Notes: generated by a model not told the origin, from the sequence alone. 60,985 nt of DNA from an uncultured Succinivibrionaceae bacterium (GCA_900539665.1 UQCV01000006.1:1-60985); one strand, 5' to 3'. Positions 28,401 through 35,784 are shown, counted from the stretch's first letter. Translations and numbers: made by a program.

Positions 28401-28519
28401 CGGCCCTTTACTTTATTTTTGCGTGCTTTACCTCAAGTCACGAACAGTATGAACGCCGTTTACGCCAAGAAGTAGCAGCGGGGCGTCGAGCGCAGAAAAA
28501 AGAATTACATCTAAATTAG
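25397..28519 (+). CDS. RND efflux pump, inner-membrane transporter (AcrB/HAE1-like)
   Basis: Proton-driven trimeric exporter; 1040 residues with the typical twelve membrane segments and two large periplasmic loops. The N-terminus (ISIKRPIAALVLSALLIIAGVVAF) and the proton-relay residues Asp401/Asp402 (VVDDAIVMVEN) and Lys920 (GMVTKNG) match AcrB-type pumps. The start is TTG at 25397, overlapping the adaptor stop in TTGA, with GAGG about 10 bases upstream; no ATG is available near. Sequence features such as MEGVELSDYA-like porter signatures place it with multidrug rather than heavy-metal pumps, but the substrate is unknown. Confidence 0.94.
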   Translation: MILSEISIKRPIAALVLSALLIIAGVVAFTRLQVRELPEVTTPSVTVRTTYSGASPEIMETRVTKVIEDELSGISGIKKIVSNSRSGSSWISVEFNQGRDMLEAISDVRDAVARARKSLPDDCDEPIASSDNGEDEVVMWLNLSSSSMERVELSDYADRFVVGSISLVDGVSQVKIVGGLEKVMYVRLIPVRMAALGITVNDIIDAIGYENVELPSGEIRNSDMIFPVRIKRVYVDAASFEMLPIRRAGMAETVRLRDVAEVELKAKNEESIYHRNGLSSIGIGIIPQSNANPLEVAAKVRAKVEELSKFIPRGASLEVDYDSTVFISNSIFEVYNTLVITALLVVVVLYLFIGSWRTTLIPAVTVPISLIAAFAGDWFFAFSINIITLLSLILAIGLVVDDAIVMVENISYHLRRGEGLLAAAWNGAREVGFAIVATSLVLIMIFLPLMFMDGSTGRLFVEFAALMALAVFFSSVVALTLSPALSVLLLKSTPQKPGLMMRLGDWCLQLAEKIYASILAVVLANKFLLPAVGILMLGGIWLFYAGLPHNFVPAEDRGVVYVYAAGEEGASIHRMKRSMQELEQRLLPTLGQGVVQSISFSTPSLGQGSDQSGFVVIQLVPWEERSVKSADLVYELKQKLADIPDMQVYVYEPGFKGKTGSPVKYVLRGTDFNTLYAKSTALVKAAEKAGVLVNASTNYSERTPEIEVSLNPERASAVGVSLIDASKALHTALGGIKHTTFVDRGEEYDVYLRADEQEFKDLNSISSLNIRTDNGDMVSLGSIADFKLKARAKRLPHFDRQKSITISAYPAPGQSLGDALDWLDAWSSKNLEADMSVALTGESLDFRESEHGMMNVLLLAVLVAYLVLAAQFESFIHPLIVMTTIPLGILGGLWGLWMMGLGLNIYSQIGLLLLMGMVTKNGILIVEFANQLRDRGYDLYSATLKAAVRRLRPIVMTSLTAIIGAFPLVVSGGSGYESRQAVGAVIFYGMGVSTVITLLILPALYFIFACFTSSHEQYERRLRQEVAAGRRAQKKELHLN

Positions 28520-29023
28520 ATTTTGCTTGTAGCGCGAAGTTTAGTTATGGTTGGCGTGCGAATTCTAGTTTTAACTAGCACATGCCATAAAGAGCCAATG
28601 AAATTAACTTATGGGGTTATTGGCTAGCCTAATATACTTTCTAGCTAATTTATGGCGCTAGTCTAAGGTTCTTAGATAGTAGTTTAATGTTAGGTTTAGA
28701 AAAATTTTATTCGGCAGCTCTTTTTAATGGAATGGGACCGTGAGGTTTTGTATAATCAAAACTTAAATTTGGTACATAGTGGATTCACGTCTAGGCATGG
28801 AAATAACTAGACTTTATGGTATCTTTAGAACCATAAAGTTTAGAGGTTTAAAAGTTGTATCTTTGTTTAAATCGTGATTTATCGTGTAGCCTAAAATTCT
28901 CACTGAGAACTACTCCTATACGGCAAATTAAAAATGAAACCTGTTTGACCGGTTTTAGGTCTAAAAGTAAGATCAAATGCCATGCACCATCTAAAGGCAT
29001 GACTTTAGTTTAGAGGAAAAAAA
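28520..29023. other. Intergenic region RND operon-argD
   Basis: 504 bases with no gene. Near the left end a weak hairpin AGCCAAT/ATTGGCT (28593-28599 and 28619-28625) could end the RND transcript. TATAAT at 28751-28756 is a candidate -10 box for argD, giving a leader of about 260 bases that contains the hairpin at 28807-28843. Confidence 0.45.
28807..28843 (+). promoter_or_regulatory. Long hairpin in the argD leader
   Basis: CTAGACTTTATGGT pairs with ACCATAAAGTTTAG (14 pairs, one G-U) around a nine-base loop. No T-run follows, so it is not a plain terminator; operator or mRNA structure are options. I could not recognise ArgR boxes. Confidence 0.45.
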
Positions 29024-30226
29024 ATGAGTAACATTACCAGAGCGGATTTCGATCGCTACGAAATGGGTGTTTATAATCCAGCTCCGTTTATTCCAGTCAA
29101 GGGCCTTGGTTCTAAGTTTTGGGATCAAGATGGTAAAGAATACATCGACTTTGCAGCTGGTATTGCAGTATGCGCTATGGGCCATTGTCATCCGGAGCTC
29201 GTAAAAGCCCTTGAGGAACAGGGGCGTAAGCTTTGGCAAATCTCTAACTATATGTGCACAGAGCCTGCTATCCAGTTAGCTAAGTACTTAGTTGAAAGTA
29301 CTTTTGCTGATAAGGTATTTTTCGCTAATTCAGGTGGGGAAGCTAATGAAGCTGCTTTAAAATTGGCGCGTCGTTATGCGTTTGAAAAGTATGGTTCTCA
29401 AAAGGACGTTATTATTTCTTTTGAAAATGGCTTCCATGGCAGAACCTTATTTGACGTAACAGTTGGTGGTCAAGCCAAGTATCGTGAAGGTTTTGGTCCT
29501 CTTCCGGGCAATGTAATCCACATTCCTTATAACGATTTAGATGCTTTAAAGGCTGTAATTAACGACCATACCTGTGCCGTAATGCTTGAACCGGTACAAG
29601 GTGAAGGTGGGATCATTCCTGCACATAAAGAATTTTTAACTGGAGTTAGAGCTTTATGTGATAAATTCAATGCCGCTCTCATCTATGATGAAGTACAGAC
29701 CGGCTTTGGGCGTTGTGGTTACCTTTATGCTTATGAATACTATGGGGTAGTGCCAGATATCTTAACTTCCGCTAAAGGGTTAGGCGCTGGTATTACTATC
29801 GGGGCGATGATGACTACTGACAAGTTTGCTGAAGTTTTCAAGCCTGGGGTTCACGGGACTACTTTTGGGAGCAATCCTCTTTCAACTGCTGTTGGCTGCA
29901 AGTCTTTTGAACTTGTAAATCAACCTGAATTTCTAGCAGGGGTTAGAGCTAAGGGTGAATTGTTTAAAGCACAATACGCTCAACTTAACGCTAAGTATAA
30001 TTGCTTTAGTGATATACGTGGTTTGGGGTTGATGCTAGGGGCTGAACTTAAGGATGAAACCAAACTTAAGGAAGTTTGGGCAGCATGCTTACGCCAAGGG
30101 CTTTTTGTTCTTACTGCAGGTCACAGCGTAGTTCGTACCGTGCCAGCTCTCAATATCCCAGATGAAGATATCATGGAAGGCTTTAAGCGTATGGATAAGG
30201 CTTTAGCGGAAGTGTTCGGTAAGTAG
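29024..30226 (+). CDS. argD: Acetylornithine/succinyldiaminopimelate aminotransferase
   Basis: PLP enzyme of class III acting in arginine (and probably lysine) synthesis. Phosphate-binding ANSGGEANEAALKLAR, the Asp of LIYDEVQTGFGR, and the Schiff-base Lys251 in TSAKGLGAG are present; FHGRT and HGTTFGSNP are family patterns. 400 residues, normal. AGAGGA lies 8 bases before the ATG. In E. coli argD also lies close to crp. ArgD and GabT/AstC-type enzymes are similar; length and motifs favour ArgD. Confidence 0.93.
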   Translation: MSNITRADFDRYEMGVYNPAPFIPVKGLGSKFWDQDGKEYIDFAAGIAVCAMGHCHPELVKALEEQGRKLWQISNYMCTEPAIQLAKYLVESTFADKVFFANSGGEANEAALKLARRYAFEKYGSQKDVIISFENGFHGRTLFDVTVGGQAKYREGFGPLPGNVIHIPYNDLDALKAVINDHTCAVMLEPVQGEGGIIPAHKEFLTGVRALCDKFNAALIYDEVQTGFGRCGYLYAYEYYGVVPDILTSAKGLGAGITIGAMMTTDKFAEVFKPGVHGTTFGSNPLSTAVGCKSFELVNQPEFLAGVRAKGELFKAQYAQLNAKYNCFSDIRGLGLMLGAELKDETKLKEVWAACLRQGLFVLTAGHSVVRTVPALNIPDEDIMEGFKRMDKALAEVFGK

Positions 30227-30286
30227 CCTTTAAAGCAAAATGTTTCAGGCGCTTTATCTATAAGCATTAACATCTAAAATAAATTT

Positions 30287-30352
30287 AAAACCGGTCAAAA
30301 CGTGCCCCCTGCTAAATTATAAAGTTCGGTTGCCACCTAAGACCGGTTTTTT
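30287..30352 (+). terminator. Probable terminator after argD
   Basis: AAAACCGGTC (30287-30296) and GACCGGTTTT (30341-30350) followed by TT. The stem is perfect but the loop is 44 bases, so this is less certain than the other terminators here. Confidence 0.55.
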
Positions 30353-30380
30353 GTTTTGGATTTTGGGATTTACATTGAAA

Positions 30381-30408
30381 TTGGACCTTGCTTGTTAGAG
30401 TTTAATTT
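30381..30408 (+). promoter_or_regulatory. Possible promoter between argD and crp
   Basis: TTGGAC (30381-30386), a 16-base spacer and TAATTT (30403-30408) resemble a sigma-70 promoter. It would drive a transcript of about 270 bases that ends at the hairpin at 30655-30685 and includes the small frame at 30488-30550. Confidence 0.3.
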
Positions 30409-30487
30409 TTGCTCTTAAGGTAAATTTAATGTCAATAAAGTTGTGGATGTGGACAAGATTTCTGACTTTTTGAAAGGGACTTGTTCT

Positions 30488-30550
30488 ATGAGTGAACCGA
30501 AAAATATCATGAAGTGGGCCGAGCTACTTAATCAGCGAGACGGCACTTAA
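30488..30550 (+). CDS. Possible 20-residue small protein or gene remnant
   Basis: ATG with AAAGGGA some 9 bases upstream opens a frame reading MSEPKNIMKWAELLNQRDGT and then stops. It looks like the beginning of a soluble protein. Downstream, another frame (30590-30700) is Lys/Cys-rich and open, so a frameshifted remnant is possible. I do not recognise a family. Low confidence. Confidence 0.25.
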   Translation: MSEPKNIMKWAELLNQRDGT

Positions 30551-30654
30551 TCATGGTGTTGAGGTTAAAGTATCATTAGGGGGACGTTTTAGCTAAGAAA
30601 ACCAAGGCCCCTAAAAGGTTCTGCTTTAAAGAAAATATCGGGCATTGTAAAAAG

Positions 30655-30685
30655 AAACCGGCTTCAAAAATGAAGCCGGTTTTTG
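30655..30685. terminator. Terminator downstream of crp, bidirectional
   Basis: AAACCGGCTTCA, four A bases, TGAAGCCGGTTT. On the minus strand it is followed by CTTTTT, fitting the end of crp (stop 68 bases away); on the plus strand by TTG, weaker. Confidence 0.88.
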
Positions 30686-30752
30686 TGCCTAGTTTGTAAA
30701 CCAAAATCGAAAATTGGCTTACAAACTAGAAAATATAGGAGTCAACCTACGA

Positions 30753-31391
30753 TTAGCGAGTGTTATATACCACGATGGTTTTACCATGGGCGCTGATGGC
30801 ATTCGCTTCTTCAAGCATCTTAAGGATACGACCAACGGTTTCACGAGAACAACCTACGATTTGGCCAATTTCCTGACGAGTGATCTTAATCTGCATGCCG
30901 TCTGGGTGAGTCATAGCATCAGGCTGGTGTGCTAAGTTGATCAAAGTACTAGCGATACGACCCTGTACGTCTAAGAACGCAAGGTTACCAACTTTGCTAC
31001 TAGTAGTTTGTAAACGGCGAGCCATCTGAGCGCTAAGGCGCATCAAAATTTCAGGGTTTACCTGAATAAGCTGGCGGAATTTCTTGTAAGAAATTTCTGC
31101 AATTTCACAAGCGGTTTTAGCTTTAACCCATGCAGTTCTAGTTGGGTTTTCTTTATCAGAGAATAAACCGAGTTCACCGATGAAATCACCTTGGTTAAGG
31201 TATGAAAGAATCATTTCCTTACCATCTTCATCCTTGATAAGAACAGCTACGGAACCTTTTACAATGTAGTAAAGAGTTTCTGCTTTTTCCCCTGAGTGAA
31301 TAAGAGTACTTTTAGCAGGATATTTATGGATGTGACAATGAGACAGAAACCATTCCTGAGTAGGATCTGTCTGGGGTTTACCAATAAACAT
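30753..31391 (-). CDS. crp: Cyclic AMP receptor protein CRP
   Basis: Global transcription regulator responding to cAMP. The N-terminal beta-roll contains the cAMP site (GELGLF and RTAWVKAKT), a long dimer helix follows, and the C-terminal helix-turn-helix reads ITRQEIGQIVGCSRETVGR. The recognition helix is identical to E. coli CRP as I recall it, so TGTGA-N6-TCACA sites are expected. I start at ATG 31391 (MFIGKPQTDPT, aligning with E. coli MVLGKPQTDPT), because AAAGGA lies 7 bases upstream; the frame is open a further eight codons. A CRP site at 31594-31609 suggests autoregulation. Confidence 0.98.
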   Translation of the reverse strand: MFIGKPQTDPTQEWFLSHCHIHKYPAKSTLIHSGEKAETLYYIVKGSVAVLIKDEDGKEMILSYLNQGDFIGELGLFSDKENPTRTAWVKAKTACEIAEISYKKFRQLIQVNPEILMRLSAQMARRLQTTSSKVGNLAFLDVQGRIASTLINLAHQPDAMTHPDGMQIKITRQEIGQIVGCSRETVGRILKMLEEANAISAHGKTIVVYNTR

Positions 31392-31593
31392 TATAAATCC
31401 TTTGTTAATTGACACTGTTGTAATAAGACCGGTGTAAGCTTGTAAGAATACCGGACGTAATTAGTGTACTTTATCCCTTGAAAACAAATCGCATCTGAAT
31501 AAGGGCGCAGAAGACAAATTCTTTTAAATGATACTCAATATTTGCCAAAATTTCATTAGTATATTAAGATCACATTATTACTGATTGGCGCAG

Positions 31594-31609
31594 TGTGACG
31601 CGTATCACT
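31594..31609. promoter_or_regulatory. Predicted CRP binding site
   Basis: TGTGA, CGCGTA, TCACT: one mismatch from TGTGA-N6-TCACA. It lies about 200 bases upstream of crp and 126 bases before the divergent acyltransferase gene, and could regulate either. The crp recognition helix supports the site model. Confidence 0.65.
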
Positions 31610-31734
31610 AATTTTTAAACTCCTTTGCTATGCGTCTACCTAGAGTTTATTAAAAACCTAGTATTATTCAGTATATACCTTTTATCAATGACGGAGCTTA
31701 TGAAGTTCTGTTATTTAATTGAGAAAACGCTAAA

Positions 31735-32922
31735 ATGAGTGTTACAACGGAAAATAGCACCGCTCAGGTGCAGGAAGCAACTCCTGTTTTATCAACTGAA
31801 GATGCAAGATTTGATGATATTAGACATTACAAAGATTGCGAAGTAACAGGGGCTATTGGTAGCATCTTAGATAATGATACCGTGATCGGTGGCATTTCTA
31901 AGTATATGTTTCCTAAAATGCCAAAATTTTGTGAAAAATTGCTTCGACCTTTCGTTAAATGTGTGCTTAAGCGCCGTTTCTCTAAAGTTAAGACCATTCG
32001 CGATGTACAAGAGTATGTAGCCCAATTTATGCGCGGGATTATTCGCGATACTACTGATGGTTTTTCATCTAGTGGCTTTGACCGTTTAGATCCAAAAAAA
32101 GGCTACCTTTTTATCTCTAATCACCGTGATATTTCCATGGATCCAGCCCTGATTAATATGGCTTGTTTTGCTCACAATCTCGATACTGTGAAGATTGCAA
32201 TTGGGGATAACCTTTTAAAATTACCAGTAGCTACAGATTTAATGAAGCTTAATAAGAGCTTTATCGTTAAGCGTTCTTTGTCTTCGGTAAAAGAAAAAAT
32301 CAAAGCTTTTTCTGAATTGAGTGAATACATTGGGATTGCGGTGCGCACTGAACATCACAACGTTTGGATTGCTCAGCGAGAAGGTCGAGCCAAAGACGGT
32401 GATGATGAAACTGAAGTAGCTATCATTAAAATGTTTTATATGTATGGCAAAAAACAAGGTTTAAGCTTTGAAGAGTACGTTAAGAGCCTTAACATTGTAC
32501 CGGTTTCTATTACTTATGAATATGATCCTGGTGATGAATCCAAAGCGCGCCAGCTTTATGAATCTTCAATAAACGGTTCATATACCAAGGGTAAAATGGA
32601 AGATATCGAAAGCATTGTTGGTGGGATTAAAGGCTATAAAGGTCACGTGCATATTAGCGCTGGTGCTCCTTTAACTGGTGATTATGCGACCCCGCAAGAA
32701 TTGGCCGCGGAAATTGATCGTTACGTACACAAGCATTATAGAATGTACCCATCTATTCTGACAGCTGCAGGTAAAACAGAAGGTTTGCCTGAAGCGGAAG
32801 TGAATAAGTTCAATGCAAGAATTAATGCCATGCCTGCTCAGTTGCAGCCAATAGTGCGTTCTATGTATGCTAAGGCTTATGAGAACCATGAAAAGGCTAT
32901 GTCGCTTGTGGCTAAGCATTAA
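31735..32922 (+). CDS. PlsC/GPAT-like acyltransferase
   Basis: Probably transfers acyl groups to a glycerol phosphate or other lipid acceptor at the inner membrane. Residues about 100-260 contain the acyltransferase motif I as NHRDISMD (His130...Asp136) and a motif III equivalent QREGRAKDG (about 203-211). The spacing between His and Asp is five residues rather than the usual four (HX4D), so the catalytic pair is either shifted (His130/Asp132 or Asp136) or this belongs to a distinct subfamily. 395 residues, with a C-terminal helical region of about 80 residues. No membrane segment is obvious. Single gene, divergent from crp with a CRP site between. Substrate unknown. Confidence 0.7.
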   Translation: MSVTTENSTAQVQEATPVLSTEDARFDDIRHYKDCEVTGAIGSILDNDTVIGGISKYMFPKMPKFCEKLLRPFVKCVLKRRFSKVKTIRDVQEYVAQFMRGIIRDTTDGFSSSGFDRLDPKKGYLFISNHRDISMDPALINMACFAHNLDTVKIAIGDNLLKLPVATDLMKLNKSFIVKRSLSSVKEKIKAFSELSEYIGIAVRTEHHNVWIAQREGRAKDGDDETEVAIIKMFYMYGKKQGLSFEEYVKSLNIVPVSITYEYDPGDESKARQLYESSINGSYTKGKMEDIESIVGGIKGYKGHVHISAGAPLTGDYATPQELAAEIDRYVHKHYRMYPSILTAAGKTEGLPEAEVNKFNARINAMPAQLQPIVRSMYAKAYENHEKAMSLVAKH

Positions 32923-32993
32923 GAATTACAAACGGTTGCTTTATTTAGTTTGTTAAGTGACCGGTTGATTGAGTTTTTTTTGGATACAAGTAA

Positions 32994-33122
32994 GATTTTG
33001 GTTATGGAAGTCCTGATTCAAACAGATCTAAACTTGTAACTCCAAAGCATGAAAATGGTGTACGATTACAAGCTACACTTCAATCAGAACCCCACGGGCT
33101 TGTCCGTGGGTGCAGTCAGTGA
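32994..33122 (+). pseudogene. 3' remnant of an IS200/IS605-type tnpB gene
   Basis: A 42-codon frame, opening right after a stop and ending with TGA at 33120-33122, reads GYGSPDSNRSKLV, then ENGVRLQATLQSEPHG, and runs into the terminal hairpin. TnpB genes typically run into their own right end in this way, and the sequence style fits a TnpB C-terminus (inference; I cannot run a search). The catalytic parts are missing, so the element is dead. Confidence 0.45.
33091..33110 (+). mobile_element. Terminal hairpin of the IS200/IS605 remnant (omega-RNA 3' end type)
   Basis: CCCACGG, six-base loop, CCGTGGG, followed by TGCAGTCAG. It parallels the hairpin at 26-47 and the general IS200/IS605 right-end pattern. 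The left end was not found. Confidence 0.5.
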
Positions 33123-33240
33123 ATTATTACACGAAACTTTGTGACTTTAAGAACCATAGGTTTAGGGCTATGGTTTTTTGTTTTGATTTTTGTGGAAATT
33201 TAACAATACATAGGATTTTAGCAATCGACTGCAAGTTAAG

Positions 33241-33258
33241 CTTTGACTTTGACTTTGA
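33241..33258. repeat. Hexamer CTTTGA x3
   Basis: Three exact tandem copies of CTTTGA in the gap before the decarboxylase terminator. Short simple repeat with no evident function. Confidence 0.6.
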
Positions 33259-33279
33259 AAATTTACTTGGCGGGAAAAC

Positions 33280-33309
33280 AAATTGCCGCATAACTATATG
33301 CGGCAATTT
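33280..33309 (-). terminator. Intrinsic terminator of the decarboxylase gene
   Basis: AAATTGCCGCATA, loop ACTA, and the perfect 13-base complement. On the minus strand it is followed by GTTTTCCC. It lies 74 bases past the decarboxylase stop. Confidence 0.85.
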
Positions 33310-33383
33310 GAGCGTAGAGGAATGTTGTTAAAGTCCTATACCGGCTTATCGACTAGCCTAATTTAGCTAGTGAAAGGCGGGCC

Positions 33384-34580
33384 TTAAGAAGCAAGCTTTA
33401 ATACATTTTCTTCATCTCGAGTGTCGTTAATTACGAATTCACATTCTTCATCAAGATCCATTTCGATGATCTTAGTTTTTGGAATGAAGTTGAATTCGGT
33501 AGCAGTTGAGATGGTGTAGGCACCCATCATCTTACCAACAATTAGGTCACCTACTTTAAGTTCTGGTAACATTTGGTTTTCAGCAATGACGTCAATGCTA
33601 TCGCAGGTAGGGCCGGCTAAAACACTAGCGGCATCTTCGGCGGTTGATTCATTGTATGGAGTATATTTTGGGTAAACCACGTGATCAAAAATTTGTCCGC
33701 TGTAGCTGCAATATACGCCGTCATCTAGATAATACCAAGGCTTACCAAAACGATGAGAAATGCCAACTACAGAACAAATGTTTTGCATAACTGGAGCTGA
33801 GAGGAAGCGACCTGGTTCAGCAATGATTTCAAGGTGTGAAGGTAATTTTGCCAAAGCTTCACGGATTGGGGCGCAAAAACCGTAAATATCGGTGCTTTGA
33901 GCATTTTGGTAATCCACAGGGAAACCACCACCGATGTCAAGGGTGGCAAGAGAGATGCCTTCAGCGGCGGCTTGATTAATAAGAGCCCCGCATTCACGTA
34001 TAGCTTCAACGTGACGAGTTGAGGTTGCGACTTGGGAACCTACGTGGAAAGAAAGCCCTCTTACGTTAAAGCCAAAATTATATGCTTTACGTAAAAGTGA
34101 CATTACGTTTTCTGGGAGGGTGCCAAATTTCTTAGAAAGGTCAACCTTAGTTTCGGGGTTAGGGAAACTAACACGGAGCAATAGGTTTACCTCTTTTTGG
34201 TACGGAATGAACTTTTCAAGTTCCACTTCATTATCAAATACGAAAGTACGGCAACCGTATTCAAGCGCATGTTTGATATCAGAGTCGCGTTTAATTGGGT
34301 GGGTGTGGATGCATTTATCAGCTGCAATACCACAAGATTTAACTAAATCAACTTCACCATTAGAAGCTAAATCAAAAGAAGAACCTAATTCGTTTAAGGT
34401 TTCGCACATGATTTTAAGTGGTAATGGCTTTAAAGCATAGTGAAGAGCCACGCAAGGGAGGGCTTTGCTTAGTTCATTGTATTGGTGACGGATAGTAGCC
34501 TTATCAATGATAAGTGCAGGAGAACCAAAGCGGGTAACGATTTTCTGATAATCAATGTTAGCGGAAAAGAAATTGTTCAT
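33384..34580 (-). CDS. Ornithine/lysine decarboxylase, alanine-racemase fold (type III PLP)
   Basis: Makes putrescine (or cadaverine) from ornithine (or lysine). PLP-Lys in HYALKPLPLK (about 46-55), SFHVGSQ, TLDIGGGFPV, AEPGRF (phosphate binding), and the GPTCDSIDV motif with the catalytic Cys typical of eukaryote-like ODC and bacterial L/ODC. DDGVYCSYSGQIFDH also fits. 398 residues from ATG 34580, with GAGGTG 10 bases upstream; a GTG six codons earlier is open. Unrelated to E. coli SpeC (fold type I). Carboxynorspermidine or diaminopimelate decarboxylases are less likely, given GPTCDS. Two inverted repeats in the leader suggest regulation. Confidence 0.88.
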   Translation of the reverse strand: MNNFFSANIDYQKIVTRFGSPALIIDKATIRHQYNELSKALPCVALHYALKPLPLKIMCETLNELGSSFDLASNGEVDLVKSCGIAADKCIHTHPIKRDSDIKHALEYGCRTFVFDNEVELEKFIPYQKEVNLLLRVSFPNPETKVDLSKKFGTLPENVMSLLRKAYNFGFNVRGLSFHVGSQVATSTRHVEAIRECGALINQAAAEGISLATLDIGGGFPVDYQNAQSTDIYGFCAPIREALAKLPSHLEIIAEPGRFLSAPVMQNICSVVGISHRFGKPWYYLDDGVYCSYSGQIFDHVVYPKYTPYNESTAEDAASVLAGPTCDSIDVIAENQMLPELKVGDLIVGKMMGAYTISTATEFNFIPKTKIIEMDLDEECEFVINDTRDEENVLKLAS

Positions 34581-34602
34581 TGTATATGTACACCTCACAA
34601 AT

Positions 34603-34614
34603 GGGGTTAACCCC
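34603..34614 (-). promoter_or_regulatory. 12-base palindrome in the decarboxylase leader
   Basis: GGGGTTAACCCC, a perfect palindrome 23 bases upstream of the chosen start codon. Together with the next hairpin it may sequester the ribosome binding site or bind a regulator. Confidence 0.4.
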
Positions 34615-34626
34615 AGGACAAATTAC

Positions 34627-34651
34627 TGTGTTTCAGATGAGCTGAAACACA
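34627..34651 (-). promoter_or_regulatory. 10-base stem-loop in the decarboxylase leader
   Basis: TGTGTTTCAG, five-base loop, CTGAAACACA: a perfect stem. No T-run follows on the minus strand. It could be an operator or an mRNA control element for polyamine-dependent expression. Confidence 0.45.
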
Positions 34652-35100
34652 CTTGCTTTTGGTAAAATAACAAAAGCGCGTTATTATTGCATCTTGGTCC
34701 AAATATGCAATAAAAAATTTAATTGAAAGTCAAATTTTATAAGGGTTTGATTGAGTGCTCTTTAGTGTGATTGACGTTTATTTTTCTTGTGAGAGTGTTG
34801 ATTAAATTGATTGAGGGTTGATTTGTAAAATTACACACTACATATTAGGTCTTAAAATGGAGAATTGTTCTGTTTTTGTTTTTGAAAACTACTCAAAAAA
34901 TGAAAAAATTTTCAACCTATAGTGTGAATTTTGGATACATACTCTGAGTTCATTAAAGACTCAAATTAATTAGATGTTTTTTTTTAAGCTATATCTCAAA
35001 TATATAACAATAATGCAACAAAAATCCAAGTTTAATATATTATGTTTACATAATGCCGGTTTTATCGTTTTTTAACAGCAGAATATGAAAGGGAGTTTGT

Positions 35101-35784
35101 ATGACTGTGTCTGGCCGCTGCCTGCAGAATGGACCTCTGACGGACAGTATAAAACAAAAAAGAATAGGCAACTCCAGATTAGCACGTGGGTTTACTATAA
35201 TTGAGTTGATAATCGTAATAGTGATCATTGGGATTCTTACGACTATTGCGGTTCCTAGCATGAGAGAATGGGCGCTTGAGGGCCAGATTGAAACTAAAGC
35301 TGCTGAAGTTAGAAACCTATTCGAATTAGTGCGAACTAAAGCTACAGCCATGGGGAAGGTTGGCTATGTGGTTGGGACTAATAATGTTCAAGTTGGGTTA
35401 GATAACAAGGCTTTAGGAAACTCAATCGATTCATCTCCTCGGGTTATTATGGCTTACGTTGACGTTAACCAAAATTCTACCTTTGATTCTAATAATGATG
35501 AAATTGTTGCTTTAGTTGATATGGGTAAGGTTAAATCACATCTTAGCGGGACTTTTGCAGTTTTGCCTAGTGGTATTTCTGGGCAGTTAGATCAAAGCGG
35601 ACCGCAATGGTTTACCCAGCTTACAGATACGGATAACTATAAATTTCAAGTTTGTTTAAGTACTGGGGGCAAAGATTTCTTTAATTATGCATTTGTTATT
35701 GATAGCACTGGGCGTATTCAAGAGACTCGTAGCAGAGGGAAAAATCTCTGTCCTGAACAGTCAGATAATGCAAGTTCTAAATAA
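35101..35784 (+). CDS. fimT: GspH/FimT-type minor pilin
   Basis: Minor pilin that helps prime type IV pilus assembly. Prepilin peptidase site RG|FTIIEL with Glu at +5, followed by the hydrophobic helix IIVIVIIGILTTIAVP. The leader is 30 residues, much longer than the usual 5-10; it contains Cys7. AAGGGAG lies 6 bases before the ATG, which supports the long leader. The globular domain has GspH-like length (227 residues in all), with a Cys pair near the C-terminus. First gene of fimT-pilV-pilW-pilX-pilE. Confidence 0.82.
   Translation: MTVSGRCLQNGPLTDSIKQKRIGNSRLARGFTIIELIIVIVIIGILTTIAVPSMREWALEGQIETKAAEVRNLFELVRTKATAMGKVGYVVGTNNVQVGLDNKALGNSIDSSPRVIMAYVDVNQNSTFDSNNDEIVALVDMGKVKSHLSGTFAVLPSGISGQLDQSGPQWFTQLTDTDNYKFQVCLSTGGKDFFNYAFVIDSTGRIQETRSRGKNLCPEQSDNASSK

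Larger units (their letters stand above)
34581..35100. other. Intergenic region decarboxylase-fimT
   Basis: 520 AT-rich bases between two divergent genes. It holds the two leader inverted repeats (34603-34651), a repeated 9-mer TTGATTGAG (34747-34755 and 34807-34815) among several TGATT units, and a small hairpin ATTATG/CATAAT (35039-35054) close to fimT. No gene seen. Confidence 0.5.

Noticed and set aside
33110..33331. 73-codon plus-strand frame after the tnpB remnant
   Set aside because: It begins in the terminal hairpin and runs through the CTTTGA repeat and the decarboxylase terminator; composition is not protein-like.
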